44,260 nt of DNA from Candidatus Nitrosopumilus sp. (GCA_013694585.1 JACDCB010000112.1:1-44260); one strand, 5' to 3'; positions 26,606 through 35,611 are shown, counted from the first letter of the stretch. Translations and numbers: made by a program. Notes: generated by a model not told the origin, from the letters alone.

Positions 26606-26931
26606 TAGCAAACTATTTACAATATTTCCCTTGATTAGGGAAATGTTCTCTTAAAAATTGATCGGTTGATAAATTTTTGGACTAATTATTAAAGATTAAT
26701 GTAAATTTGATTTCATAAAATACGAGAAAGGTAAAGCTCACCGCATGTATGAAATACATTAATAGCTACTGTAAAAGGAACATTGGAAGTCGTGTGCCAC
26801 TAAACTCGAAAGTCGAAAGTCCCAGTTGGAAGTATATGGAAGAGGCCACGGATTTCTTGTTTGAGATTTGATCCTTTAATACAAAAAAGTATTATTATGC
26901 TAAAATAATAGTTGGAAACAACTTTTTTGGA
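26606..26931. other. 326-base gap between convergent genes
   Basis: Separates the peptidase gene from convergent pyrB. No gene was found; in particular no pyrI (regulatory chain) follows pyrB. A hairpin lies at 26624-26644. The part from about 26735 to 26860 is less AT-rich than its surroundings and has a short direct repeat (CGAAAGT twice near 26808-26820), so it could hold a small RNA, but no known RNA type was recognised. Confidence 0.45.
26624..26644 (+). terminator. hairpin after the peptidase gene
   Basis: Perfect 8-bp inverted repeat ATTTCCCT / AGGGAAAT around a 5-base loop, starting 19 bases after the stop codon and followed by a T-containing stretch. It may end or protect the peptidase transcript; archaeal terminators do not need hairpins, so the role is uncertain. 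Confidence 0.4.
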
Positions 26932-27870
26932 TCAGAAGGGTTCTTCATGCAGTAATGCGGACAATAAAGCTGCCCTTAACTCTTTTCCATAAGCAGCTTG
27001 CTTAAAATAAAGAGCATTTACAGTATTATCAATTGATGGAGATATTTCATCAACTCTAGGTAATGGATGCAAAATAGAAACATCAGGTTTTGACTTCTTC
27101 AAGATATTTTCATCAATAGTATACAATCCTTGAATTTTTTTATATTCTTGAAGATCCGGAAATCGTTCTCTTTGAATACGTGTTACATAGATCACATCTA
27201 ACTTTTCTAACAAGTCATCAGATAATTCAATATGATGATACATTTTTACCTTATTTGAGATATCGTATATCGATTCGCTTCGAACTTTTAGTATAGATGG
27301 AGAAACAAGATGAATTTCGACTTTATAATTAGATAGTGCATAGATTAGAGAATATACTGTACGGCCATACTTTAGATCTCCTATTATTCCAATAGATAGA
27401 CCATCAATTCTTTTTTTTTCTTTGAATATGGTATAAATGTCCAACATAGCTTGAGTGGGATGTTCTTCGCTACCACTACCTCCATTTATCACAGGTTTTT
27501 CGGATATTTCACAAGCATATCTACTCGAACCATCAGAAGGATGACGTATCAAAATAACATCTGAGTATAATGAGATGGTCTTAATGGTATCGGCATAACT
27601 TTCTCCTTTCATGATAGATGAAGAATCTACATCAGATATTCCCAAAGATCTGCCCCCAATAGAGGACATAGCAGATTCGAAACTTAACCGGGTTCGAGTA
27701 CTATACTCATAAAAAATATACCCAAGAATTAAGCCTTTTGCGATTTCCCCACGCTCTCTAGATTTCAATGTTTGTATTTTATCAGTAATATCAAAGAGAT
27801 AAGTAAAATCATCTATATCGAAATCACGAATGGACACTATATTGCGATTAAAAAATCTATTTTTAATCAT
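26932..27870 (-). CDS. pyrB: aspartate carbamoyltransferase catalytic subunit
   Basis: Catalyses carbamoyl phosphate plus aspartate to carbamoyl-aspartate in pyrimidine synthesis. 312 aa, the usual length. The carbamoyl-phosphate site YEYSTRTRLSFE (about 53-64), the Lys-containing loop IMKGESYADT (about 87), HPTQAMLDIY (about 137) and the C-terminal HPLPRVDEI are all intact. The PyrI regulatory chain is not next to it on either side, so the enzyme may be unregulated or its partner is elsewhere. It follows nrdJ by 65 bases on the same strand, linking pyrimidine and deoxynucleotide supply. Confidence 0.94.
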   Translation of the reverse strand: MIKNRFFNRNIVSIRDFDIDDFTYLFDITDKIQTLKSRERGEIAKGLILGYIFYEYSTRTRLSFESAMSSIGGRSLGISDVDSSSIMKGESYADTIKTISLYSDVILIRHPSDGSSRYACEISEKPVINGGSGSEEHPTQAMLDIYTIFKEKKRIDGLSIGIIGDLKYGRTVYSLIYALSNYKVEIHLVSPSILKVRSESIYDISNKVKMYHHIELSDDLLEKLDVIYVTRIQRERFPDLQEYKKIQGLYTIDENILKKSKPDVSILHPLPRVDEISPSIDNTVNALYFKQAAYGKELRAALLSALLHEEPF

Positions 27871-27935
27871 GAATAACCATGTAATTAATACTTGCTAAAA
27901 TATGCCACATTCAGTAGATAGCAAGGATAAAAAAA

Positions 27936-30689
27936 TTATCCTGAGCCACAGCTACTAAACCCACATTCAATGCACATGTTACAGCCTTCTGTAATAATTA
28001 AGTAATTTTTACAAACTGGGCACGCTTCTTTATTGTTCTCTGTTCTAGAATGAGTATACAGGTCAGGTTTAGCATTAATTGATACGGTATCGGATTCAAA
28101 ACCATCAGGTTCTAGTTGGTTATCGATTGTATTAGTTGCAACTGTATTTTGATCACTTGATTCATAATCCTTAAAAATTGGATTTACCTGATCAAGAACA
28201 TAAGGTTCATGTATGTTTGCTAAAATATAATCATGCAAATACATACTTGGTTTCACCTGGAATCTTTTTTCACGATCATTACCAGTAATGTGTAAAACTT
28301 GTTCATTCCTAGAGCCATCTCTATAGATAGTCACCCCTTTTAATCCAAATTCATGGGCAAGTAGATATGCACACTTTACATCTTCAACTGTAACATCTCC
28401 AGGCATATTGATTGTTTTTGCAATCGCATTACTAATCCATTTTTGCCACACAGCTTGAGCCATAACATGATCGGTCCAGTGAATATCTATAGCTGTAACA
28501 AATAGCTTTTGCATCCATTCAGGTATTTCATTTATGCCACGTACTGATCCATAATTATTTGCAATTTTTATCAAAATTTCATCAGTATATAACCCATGTT
28601 CTTTCATGATATTCTCAAAAATCTTATTTGTATAAAAGAACCTACCAACAGTAACACGTTTTTCAAACACCAAGGCAAAAACAGGTTCAACACCATTAGA
28701 TACATCCGAAATCATTGAGAGAGTACCAGTAGGTGCGATAGTAGTAGTCCATGAATTTCTGATTCCATAATTTTTAATTTTTCCTATTAAAGAGTCCCAA
28801 TCATAATAATGTGAATCCTTAGGGATCTCATGATAACCTGACAGCGGAAGATCGCCATTTTTATACTCAGTCTGATCAAACAACGGGAAAGCCCCGCGAG
28901 ATTTTGAAATGACGACACTTTCATCCATACTAAAATATGACAAAGTTTCAGCCAGTTTACTCATAAATTCATATCCTTCCTTTGAATCATAGGGGATCCG
29001 TAGCATAAACAACAAGTCAGCTATACCCATAATCCCCAATCCTATTCGCCTGGTTAGTTTTGTATTAATATCAATTTCCTCTACAGGATATTTGTTAACG
29101 TCAATAATATTATCCAAAAATCGTGTAGCAGTCCTGATGGATTGTTCATATTTGGGCCAATCAAATTCATACATTCCATCTGCTTTTCGTTTTACAAATT
29201 TGGATAAATTAATGGATCCGAGATTACATGACTCGCATGGATACAAGGACTGTTCACCACATGGATTAGTTGCTCTAAGCGGTCCCCCTTTAGCATCGAT
29301 ACAAGGATTGTATTTATTTATATTATCAAAAAATATGACACCAGGTTCAGCACTCTTCCATGCACTCAAAGCTATTAGCTCCATTAATTGATGAGAATCA
29401 ATATTTTTCACATTAGCCTTGGTTCGTGGATTTTTCAAGGAGTATTTATGGTCCTCTTTATTTACTAATGATTTCCAAAAATCCGACCAGATTCCTACAC
29501 TTACGTTAAAATTTTCATACATCCCTGGTTTAGTTTTCATTGTAATGAATTTTTCAATATCAGGATGCCAAGATTCCAAAATACCCATATTTGCACCACG
29601 CCTTTTTCCACCTTGTTTAACTACGTCTGTAATGGAATCGATAATTTGCATAAAAGAAGTTGGTCCTGATGCAACACCACTAGTAGATGCCACTATATCC
29701 CCTTCAGGTCTTAAATCAGAATAATTTATTCCCACACCTCCTCCAGATTTAAAAATCATAGCTGCATCAGTGGATGATTTCATTATAGAATACATATCAT
29801 CAGGCATATCAAGAACAAAACAGGCAGATAGTTGCCCCAACCTGGCACCAGCATTCATAAGAGTTGGAGTATTAGGAAGAAACTCATTAGAAACCATCAA
29901 ATTATAATATTCCGTTATTTTGTTGCCATAATTGCTCATTTTTCCTTCTGCAATCAATCGTAAAAGATCTTTAAAGCTTATCTTCATTCTTCCCAGTTTT
30001 GCCTCATCAATATATGATCTGATTAATGCTTCAAAATGATATTTATTAAAATAATAACTTCCAATTTTTAACTTGCTATCGAAATCATCTAATTTCTTAT
30101 AATATAATTCTGCTTCAGATAAAGTCTGTGTATGGCTATCATGAAAATCATATACTCGAGAGTCATGAATAATATCCGATATAGCAACCAATATTGCGAC
30201 TCGTTCAAATAATTGCTTGGGACCTTCGACAATTTCACCATTATTATCCCTCAATAAATATCTTGAAGACAAAACACGCAGGGAATTGACATCCAGGGTT
30301 TTATCCACTTCATCAAGATCTTTTTTATTTAAGATCTTCATTTTCATTTCCCTTAATTTTCTTCTTTCATGACGATATAGGATGTAAGCCTTAGCGGTCT
30401 CAGCCAAACCTTCTTCAATTAAAATTGATTCAACCATATCTTGAACATCTTCGACGCTCAAAACATGATCTTTATGAATGGACTCCAAGTATCCATTTTT
30501 AATAATTTTATTTACCAATTTTGATGCAAGTAATTCAGCCAATTTATGATCGGGTTTACCAGCTGCAACCAATGCTTTGTAAATTGCATTCGATATTTTT
30601 GATTGCTCAAAATCCACTATTGTACTATTTCTTTTTTTTATATGTACAATGGTTTTATTTTTTGAATCATGAAGATCAGTTTCAGCCAT
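27936..30689 (-). CDS. nrdJ: class II (B12-dependent) ribonucleotide reductase
   Basis: Adenosylcobalamin-dependent ribonucleotide reductase, 917 aa. An N-terminal ATP-cone (about 12-105) should give overall activity control by dATP/ATP. The barrel shows ACFVLDMPDDMYSIM, the GGVGINYSDLRPEG loop, QGGKRRGANMG, the catalytic NPCGEQ with its cysteine, and PTGTLSMISDVSNGVEP. The C-terminus has a Cys-rich tail (CPVC, GCNMCIEC, SSCGSG) that would deliver reducing power to the active site. It needs no oxygen and no second subunit, and thaumarchaea make cobalamin. The regulator-like NrdD fusion lies 235 bases upstream on the same strand. Confidence 0.94.
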   Translation of the reverse strand: MAETDLHDSKNKTIVHIKKRNSTIVDFEQSKISNAIYKALVAAGKPDHKLAELLASKLVNKIIKNGYLESIHKDHVLSVEDVQDMVESILIEEGLAETAKAYILYRHERRKLREMKMKILNKKDLDEVDKTLDVNSLRVLSSRYLLRDNNGEIVEGPKQLFERVAILVAISDIIHDSRVYDFHDSHTQTLSEAELYYKKLDDFDSKLKIGSYYFNKYHFEALIRSYIDEAKLGRMKISFKDLLRLIAEGKMSNYGNKITEYYNLMVSNEFLPNTPTLMNAGARLGQLSACFVLDMPDDMYSIMKSSTDAAMIFKSGGGVGINYSDLRPEGDIVASTSGVASGPTSFMQIIDSITDVVKQGGKRRGANMGILESWHPDIEKFITMKTKPGMYENFNVSVGIWSDFWKSLVNKEDHKYSLKNPRTKANVKNIDSHQLMELIALSAWKSAEPGVIFFDNINKYNPCIDAKGGPLRATNPCGEQSLYPCESCNLGSINLSKFVKRKADGMYEFDWPKYEQSIRTATRFLDNIIDVNKYPVEEIDINTKLTRRIGLGIMGIADLLFMLRIPYDSKEGYEFMSKLAETLSYFSMDESVVISKSRGAFPLFDQTEYKNGDLPLSGYHEIPKDSHYYDWDSLIGKIKNYGIRNSWTTTIAPTGTLSMISDVSNGVEPVFALVFEKRVTVGRFFYTNKIFENIMKEHGLYTDEILIKIANNYGSVRGINEIPEWMQKLFVTAIDIHWTDHVMAQAVWQKWISNAIAKTINMPGDVTVEDVKCAYLLAHEFGLKGVTIYRDGSRNEQVLHITGNDREKRFQVKPSMYLHDYILANIHEPYVLDQVNPIFKDYESSDQNTVATNTIDNQLEPDGFESDTVSINAKPDLYTHSRTENNKEACPVCKNYLIITEGCNMCIECGFSSCGSG

Positions 30690-30924
30690 ATAACATTTAT
30701 ATATTATTTATAGATCGTTTATATTAATTTCGATAGCTTATTTTATAAATTAGCGAGTTTCAAATAAGAATTTACATCCAGGCTGAAGTATACCAGATGT
30801 AATAGGCTTTCTTATTATCATGGAACGAATTAAATAATTATGAATAATCTAACAGGTATGCAAAAATGGCTAAAGGATTCTAAAATGGATGTAGTTTATT
30901 CGACATGTACTGAATATATTGATA

Positions 30925-32976
30925 TTAATTAAATGTGACAATATTTCGAGATCCACATACAGAACAAACATCGCTACTTACCACTCGAGTTCCGCATATA
31001 GAACATATGCGATTCTCCTCAAATATATCAAAGTAGGGAATAACATGAATAGATTTTTGTAACAATTCCACCATTTCCTGAGGAGAAACATCACTGGTAA
31101 GTAGTTTTACGTACAAACCTCCAGCCATAAGATTATCCAATTCAATTAGATTTTTAGATAATGAATCTTCATCATCAAACATTTTCTTGGTAATAACCAG
31201 TCCTTGCGAATATGATTTAAAATCGTGAGTCAATTTACCAAATTTCTCGGAATCAAGGTCTACAAATCTTGTTGAACTAGAATCATTTATAATGGAAACG
31301 CCAAATTTGTCTGTGTTATGCTGGCCGAAATCAAGTAGTACGTCGTTAGCCGTTTTAACCACTTTCTTTACAATATCAAATCCCATATCTTTAGAAAATC
31401 CTAAAATATCATGAACAGATTCATCTAACCCGGTCAAGTTAACAATTATAGAAGTAGAACCTACCCGTGGAAAGCCAATGGTATTGGATAGAGCAGGCAA
31501 TATATCTTGCCGAATGTTTTCTAATAATATCTCCTTCTTTAGTAATAAAGTACTTACCGATGGCCTCATTAACAAGGCTAATTTAGTCCTAAAATAGGTT
31601 TCATCTTTATTTGACTGATAAGCTAGACGTGGCAGATTTATAGAAAGTGAATGTAGTGCGACGATTGGCAATCCCATATCTTGATGCATCTTATGAATAC
31701 CCCTACTACTACGAACCGATTTTTGTGAGAGAGATATTCTACCACCTAACTTTATGATCTTTGTAAGAAGGGACAACATGTCAGTAGATAAAGAATTTGC
31801 AAAAGTTATAAAAAGTCCAAAATTGGGCAGAGATACTTGTTCTATATAAGACAAATATCCACTTAGCATTTGAAGTAAACGCTCACTGTTTTCATTTCCC
31901 CTTAAAACAAGTGTTATAAATGGAGATCCTGCATACTGCATTGAAACAGAAGATGAAATCAATGAAAGTGAAAAATATTCAGATATTTTATCAATAGCAT
32001 AATCACCAAAAATTTTATCGATGTTTTCTATGACTATCTCTCTGGAAACTTCTCTTTGAAGTAATGAGACCAAGATAGGCAGCGTGATATTTAATTTATG
32101 AGCATGTGTAGTTCTAGGTAAAAAAAGAAAATGGCCTTTGAGGTTCAAGTCCTTGTTTACTTGTTCTATATCAACAAAAACAGTATCAGCGCCTATGCCC
32201 CAATGACCTAATGCATCTAAATGAACCTCACCACTATAATGCATATCCATAATATCTTTTTGAAAATTATTTGCAAAATAATCAGAAAACACTTTTTCTG
32301 AAACATCTGTAATTAGGTCATTTATGCCATTTCTTAATGAATCATCATTATTGAGGAATTTTTTACTTAAGTCAAAAATGGGAATTCCGATTCTAATTAA
32401 CTTATTCATTTGTTCCTCTAAGCCATGCTCTAACAATACATTATTTACGCAATCTCTAATTAGTCTTGATGTCAAGTAAGAGGTTGAGAGTTTATATATT
32501 TTATTTTCCACCTCTTCTGTAATTTTTGTAGCTTGTTCTAAAGACATATTTGCTTCTCTAACCAAGGATTGAATTATTTTGTGTGGATTGAATTCTTCGA
32601 TAGTCTGATGACTGGTTCTAACATACATCTTTCCACTTTCAACTATAGACTTTTCTTCTATCTGTCTAGCCAAGTTTAATACCAATTTACCTAGATTAGT
32701 AATGGTATACCTCCTTTCTCCCTTATTCAGGGCTACCAAGGATTGTCTCAATAGTTTTCTTAAATGATATGCAAATTTTCCAGATTCTTTCTTTGATTTA
32801 AATCCCGCCAGAGATTTTAATTCAGAGTACGTTAGAGGTCCTTTATTATTAAGAATGCGCAAGATATCAATTCTATTAGGACTGGCCATTACTGAAAAAA
32901 TCATTCGTACTCGTTTGGATGTGGATTCCAAAACTCCACGTTTAGTTTCGGATGGGGGCAGATATGTATACCTCAA
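30925..32976 (-). CDS. winged-helix / ATP-cone / NrdD-like pseudoenzyme fusion
   Basis: 683-aa fusion. Residues about 22-110 are an ArsR-like winged helix (VMASPNRIDILRIL, YAYHL-type recognition helix at 69-80, wing at 85-92). About 117-205 form an ATP-cone (MYVRTSHQTIEEFNPHKII...), the nucleotide-sensing domain of NrdR and reductases. About 205-650 follow the body of anaerobic reductase NrdD (GEVHLDALGHWGIG, SLSINLPRLAYQS, NLTGLDESVHDILG, TRFVDLDSEKFG). A zinc ribbon closes it (Cys658, 661, 671, 674). The protein stops nine residues after the last zinc cysteine, where NrdD would carry its RxxGY glycyl-radical loop. The only other cysteine is Cys176 in the ATP-cone, so the catalytic thiols are also gone. 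It is probably a nucleotide-responsive repressor rather than an enzyme; nrdJ lies next to it. The TTG start fits the TATA box. Confidence 0.82.
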   Translation of the reverse strand: MRYTYLPPSETKRGVLESTSKRVRMIFSVMASPNRIDILRILNNKGPLTYSELKSLAGFKSKKESGKFAYHLRKLLRQSLVALNKGERRYTITNLGKLVLNLARQIEEKSIVESGKMYVRTSHQTIEEFNPHKIIQSLVREANMSLEQATKITEEVENKIYKLSTSYLTSRLIRDCVNNVLLEHGLEEQMNKLIRIGIPIFDLSKKFLNNDDSLRNGINDLITDVSEKVFSDYFANNFQKDIMDMHYSGEVHLDALGHWGIGADTVFVDIEQVNKDLNLKGHFLFLPRTTHAHKLNITLPILVSLLQREVSREIVIENIDKIFGDYAIDKISEYFSLSLISSSVSMQYAGSPFITLVLRGNENSERLLQMLSGYLSYIEQVSLPNFGLFITFANSLSTDMLSLLTKIIKLGGRISLSQKSVRSSRGIHKMHQDMGLPIVALHSLSINLPRLAYQSNKDETYFRTKLALLMRPSVSTLLLKKEILLENIRQDILPALSNTIGFPRVGSTSIIVNLTGLDESVHDILGFSKDMGFDIVKKVVKTANDVLLDFGQHNTDKFGVSIINDSSSTRFVDLDSEKFGKLTHDFKSYSQGLVITKKMFDDEDSLSKNLIELDNLMAGGLYVKLLTSDVSPQEMVELLQKSIHVIPYFDIFEENRICSICGTRVVSSDVCSVCGSRNIVTFN

Positions 32977-33001
32977 CTACAAAGAGCAGTCTGATTATTA
33001 G

Positions 33002-33009
33002 TATATAAA
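33002..33009 (-). promoter_or_regulatory. TATA box for the NrdD-like regulator gene
   Basis: TTTATATA on the minus strand is centred about 29 nt before the TTG at 32976, so the message should start a few bases before the TTG. It supports that start over internal ATG codons. Confidence 0.5.
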
Positions 33010-33058
33010 TAAAACTATCAATCAGGATAAGGATGAGATGCTCTGGTTTGATTAAAAC

Positions 33059-33673
33059 CTAGCTTTCCAATAATACTTGTCCGCTATTGAGTATATCATC
33101 CTTTAAATTAATACTCGGTCTTTTTGAAATTACAGAAACTGGAACTTCTGGTAGTTTTTCTTTTGCCTCGTCTTCCAAACTATTTTGAACATCACTTAAT
33201 ATGTCCAAGGCATCTTTATCGATTACAGATGCTATTTTACCAGCATCGGTGTCAATATTAGAATTAATTAATACATCACCAGTTAGTGTATGAATGTCAT
33301 TCAAAACATCGGTTGCAGACGGAACAGCCTTTGAAAGATCTTTCTGTATATCTTGGAGCATTTCTACTGTCGGATTAATGGTATCCATTATAGTTGAGAA
33401 TTCGGTTATCGTAGTGAATCGGATTGAAACTACCTCTAAGGCCGTAGTTGCATTGTGAGTGTTCTTTCTAAGTCTTCTCATAGCAGATAGCTCATTTGCT
33501 ATGATATTTGCACGTGCGTTATTTCCTGATTTTATATTTTGAGTTATTTTGGAGCTAAAATTAGCATCAATATTAGAAAATTTTGTATCCATTATTTTGA
33601 GTTGCGAAATTTGCGTATTAATCACTGATATAGCGCTGTTAACGTCATAATAGAACTGGCCACTTTTTTCCAT
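33059..33673 (-). CDS. CdvB paralogue (ESCRT-III/Snf7-like)
   Basis: 204-aa Snf7-domain protein of the archaeal Cdv cell-division system. The body is a series of long helices (SAISVINTQISQLKIMD, NNARANIIANELSAMRRL, TALEVVSIRFTTITEFSTIM, TVEMLQDIQKDLSKAVPS) as in CdvB proteins. The C-terminal part (PEVPVSVI) has a proline-rich motif of the MIM2 kind that could bind the MIT domain of CdvC, although this is only a resemblance. Thaumarchaea carry several CdvB paralogues, and this one is not next to cdvA or cdvC. It lies upstream of the NrdD-like regulator on the same strand, 82 bases away. Confidence 0.8.
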   Translation of the reverse strand: MEKSGQFYYDVNSAISVINTQISQLKIMDTKFSNIDANFSSKITQNIKSGNNARANIIANELSAMRRLRKNTHNATTALEVVSIRFTTITEFSTIMDTINPTVEMLQDIQKDLSKAVPSATDVLNDIHTLTGDVLINSNIDTDAGKIASVIDKDALDILSDVQNSLEDEAKEKLPEVPVSVISKRPSINLKDDILNSGQVLLES

Positions 33674-33766
33674 CTAACATCAGTAAGCAGCTCATTTGTT
33701 AAAAACGAATGTTAAACTCTGTAAACAAAAAGGAAGATTAAATTTAGCTAGGTACTACGACATTAA

Positions 33767-34162
33767 CTACTGATATTTTTGCAATATTAAACCATGTTTT
33801 TCGTGGAAATCAATCACTTTGATTTTAGAACCTAATGGCAAATCAGAAGGGGAAGATATTCCAGGCAGAAACCCGGAAACATTTATGTCACAATCATCTA
33901 ACTTAAAAATAACCCAAGCATACGAATTGACATCTTCAAATCCTTCTGGTGCGACTGCTTGAATTGTAAATGTTACAACTGTGCCCTTACCGCTGTATGA
34001 TATTTGTTTAAAAGAGCTAGAAAAACATTTATCACAATAATATACGGTTTCTAATATAATGTTATTGCATTTATTGCACCGATTAAGAAGTATGTTCCCA
34101 TTCTTCGCAAATTCGATGAACCGTTCTCGGGAGCTTTGATTCTTTGGCTTTGATTGGGTCAA
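33767..34162 (-). CDS. DUF35 zinc-ribbon/OB-fold partner of thiolase
   Basis: 131-aa acyl-CoA-associated protein. A rubredoxin-like zinc ribbon (RCNKC and YYCDKC, about 24-45) is followed by an OB fold (SGKGTVVTFTIQAVAP, YAWVIFKLDD, LPLGSKIKVIDF). In archaea such proteins bridge thiolase and HMG-CoA synthase and channel acetoacetyl-CoA. Here the thiolase gene lies directly upstream, 15 bases away, while HMG-CoA synthase is not in the window. The start is TTG at 34162, supported by a strong ribosome-binding site GGTGAT seven bases upstream. Confidence 0.85.
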   Translation of the reverse strand: MTQSKPKNQSSRERFIEFAKNGNILLNRCNKCNNIILETVYYCDKCFSSSFKQISYSGKGTVVTFTIQAVAPEGFEDVNSYAWVIFKLDDCDINVSGFLPGISSPSDLPLGSKIKVIDFHEKHGLILQKYQ

Positions 34163-34169
34163 TTACAAT

Positions 34170-34175
34170 ATCACC
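34170..34175 (-). promoter_or_regulatory. ribosome-binding site of the DUF35 gene
   Basis: GGTGAT matches the archaeal 16S rRNA 3' end and lies seven bases before a TTG, which decides that TTG as the start. It is a Shine-Dalgarno site inside an operon, in contrast to the leaderless first genes of the window. Confidence 0.55.
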
Positions 34176-34177
34176 AT

Positions 34178-35338
34178 CTATTTTATTTTCTTGAATATAT
34201 GCACAGCTGCGCTAGCCCCGGTAGCACCAAAATTATGAGTCATAGCTATCTCAGCATCTTTAACCGTTCGTTCTCCAGCTTTATTCGTAAACTGTTCAAA
34301 CACTTCTACAACTTGGCCAACACCAGTTGCTCCTATTGGATGACCTTTAGATTTTAACCCTCCGGACGGGTTAACAGTAATATCGCTATTTAATCTGGTA
34401 CGTCCTTCTCTAACAGCCTGAGCAGCAGATCCCTTGGGAAAGAATCCTAGATCTTCGATGTCTATTAATTCGGCTATGGTAAAACAATCGTGTACTTCAA
34501 CAAAATCAATATCTTTTGGAGATAGATTTGCCATTTTATAGGCTTGACGGGCCGCTTCAACGGTACTTGGAATAGTGGTAATATCTTTTCTAGATTGGAC
34601 TGAAGCAGGTGATGCACCCCTGCCTGAACCCACTACTTCCATATATGAATTTCCGCTTTTTTTGGCGAAGTCCTCATTGCATAATATGACAGCTGAGGCA
34701 CCATCAGAGAAAGGACAACAATCATACAACTTTAGTGGAGATGCGACCACAGGAGATTTTAACACATCTTCTACAGTAATCTTCTTCCTAACATGGGCTT
34801 TTGGATTAAGAAAACCATTTTCATGATTTTTAACAGCAACTCTGGCCAGATCCTCCTCTGTCGCTTTATAAGTAGTAAGATAGGCCCTAGCCATCGAACC
34901 AAAAAGACCTGGAAATGATGCTCCGTTACCCCCCTCATAAAAGAAATCAGAACAATAGGAAAAGAGTGTTGTGCTTTCAACTGTACTGGTATGAGTTATT
35001 TTTTCAACTCCCAGTGCTAAAACACAATCATAAAATCCAGCAGATACATTTGCAAATGCTTCTCTAAACATTACAGAGCCAGAACCACAAGCAGATTCGA
35101 TTGTAAGTCCTGGAACATCAGGGATCCCAAGGTTACTCATAATTACAGGAGCCATGTGCACCTGTTTATCAACCACACCAAAGACGTTTGAAATATATCC
35201 CGCTTTCACGTCTCTTGGAGTTATACCAGCTGATTCAATGGCATCTCTTGAAGCATTCAAGGCTATTTCAATAATACTTTCATTTAATTTGCCATACTTT
35301 GTACTGCCAGCACCAAGTACATAGACCTTTTCACCCAT
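34178..35338 (-). CDS. thiolase (acetyl-CoA C-acetyltransferase type)
   Basis: SCP2/archaeal-type thiolase, 386 aa from ATG 35338. The nucleophile is Cys84 in ESACGSGSV, and the C-terminal GGLKSKGHPIGATG supplies the catalytic histidine. HNFGATGASA follows, where the second cysteine of bacterial biosynthetic thiolases is absent, as is usual for this archaeal class. Probable roles are acetoacetyl-CoA formation for the mevalonate pathway or its cleavage in the HP/HB cycle; sequence alone cannot separate them. The frame is open from 35386, but the protein family starts at MGEKVYVLGAG, and ATG 35338 lies 26 nt after a TATA box. Co-transcribed with the DUF35 partner. Confidence 0.88.
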   Translation of the reverse strand: MGEKVYVLGAGSTKYGKLNESIIEIALNASRDAIESAGITPRDVKAGYISNVFGVVDKQVHMAPVIMSNLGIPDVPGLTIESACGSGSVMFREAFANVSAGFYDCVLALGVEKITHTSTVESTTLFSYCSDFFYEGGNGASFPGLFGSMARAYLTTYKATEEDLARVAVKNHENGFLNPKAHVRKKITVEDVLKSPVVASPLKLYDCCPFSDGASAVILCNEDFAKKSGNSYMEVVGSGRGASPASVQSRKDITTIPSTVEAARQAYKMANLSPKDIDFVEVHDCFTIAELIDIEDLGFFPKGSAAQAVREGRTRLNSDITVNPSGGLKSKGHPIGATGVGQVVEVFEQFTNKAGERTVKDAEIAMTHNFGATGASAAVHIFKKIK

Positions 35339-35361
35339 ATATCTTAGAAAGGGCTTTAGCA

Positions 35362-35370
35362 TAATAAAAA
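35362..35370 (-). promoter_or_regulatory. TATA box for thiolase
   Basis: TTTTTATTA on the minus strand is centred about 27 nt before ATG 35338, placing the transcription start at the start codon and ruling out the upstream start at 35386. Confidence 0.5.
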
Positions 35371-35611
35371 TGTAAAGTGGATGCAAAAAATATCAATATG
35401 GTTGATTCTGTTTTGATTTGAACATTACATGAATAATAATCGGATACACCCATTACAGTGACCTTCTATAGGTAACACTATAAATTTTACTCACATGTAT
35501 CACAAGTAAATAAAATAGGGGAAAAATATTTAGGTCAAGTTCAGTAACGCTTTATACAAGTAATCCTAATTCAAAATGTCTCTGGCACGGTCAAATTCAA
35601 TTACCATCTAT

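Noticed and set aside
27660-27720. GGTTCGAGT resembling a tRNA T-loop
   Set aside because: It lies inside pyrB at the conserved STRTRLSFE segment and no tRNA stems surround it.
29092-29724. Long plus-strand frames opposite nrdJ
   Set aside because: Shadows of nrdJ codons; the minus-strand protein is unambiguous.
30840-30932. 30-codon plus-strand frame between the NrdD-like gene and nrdJ
   Set aside because: Overlaps the 3' end of the opposite gene and has no supporting signal; composition is plausible but length is within chance.
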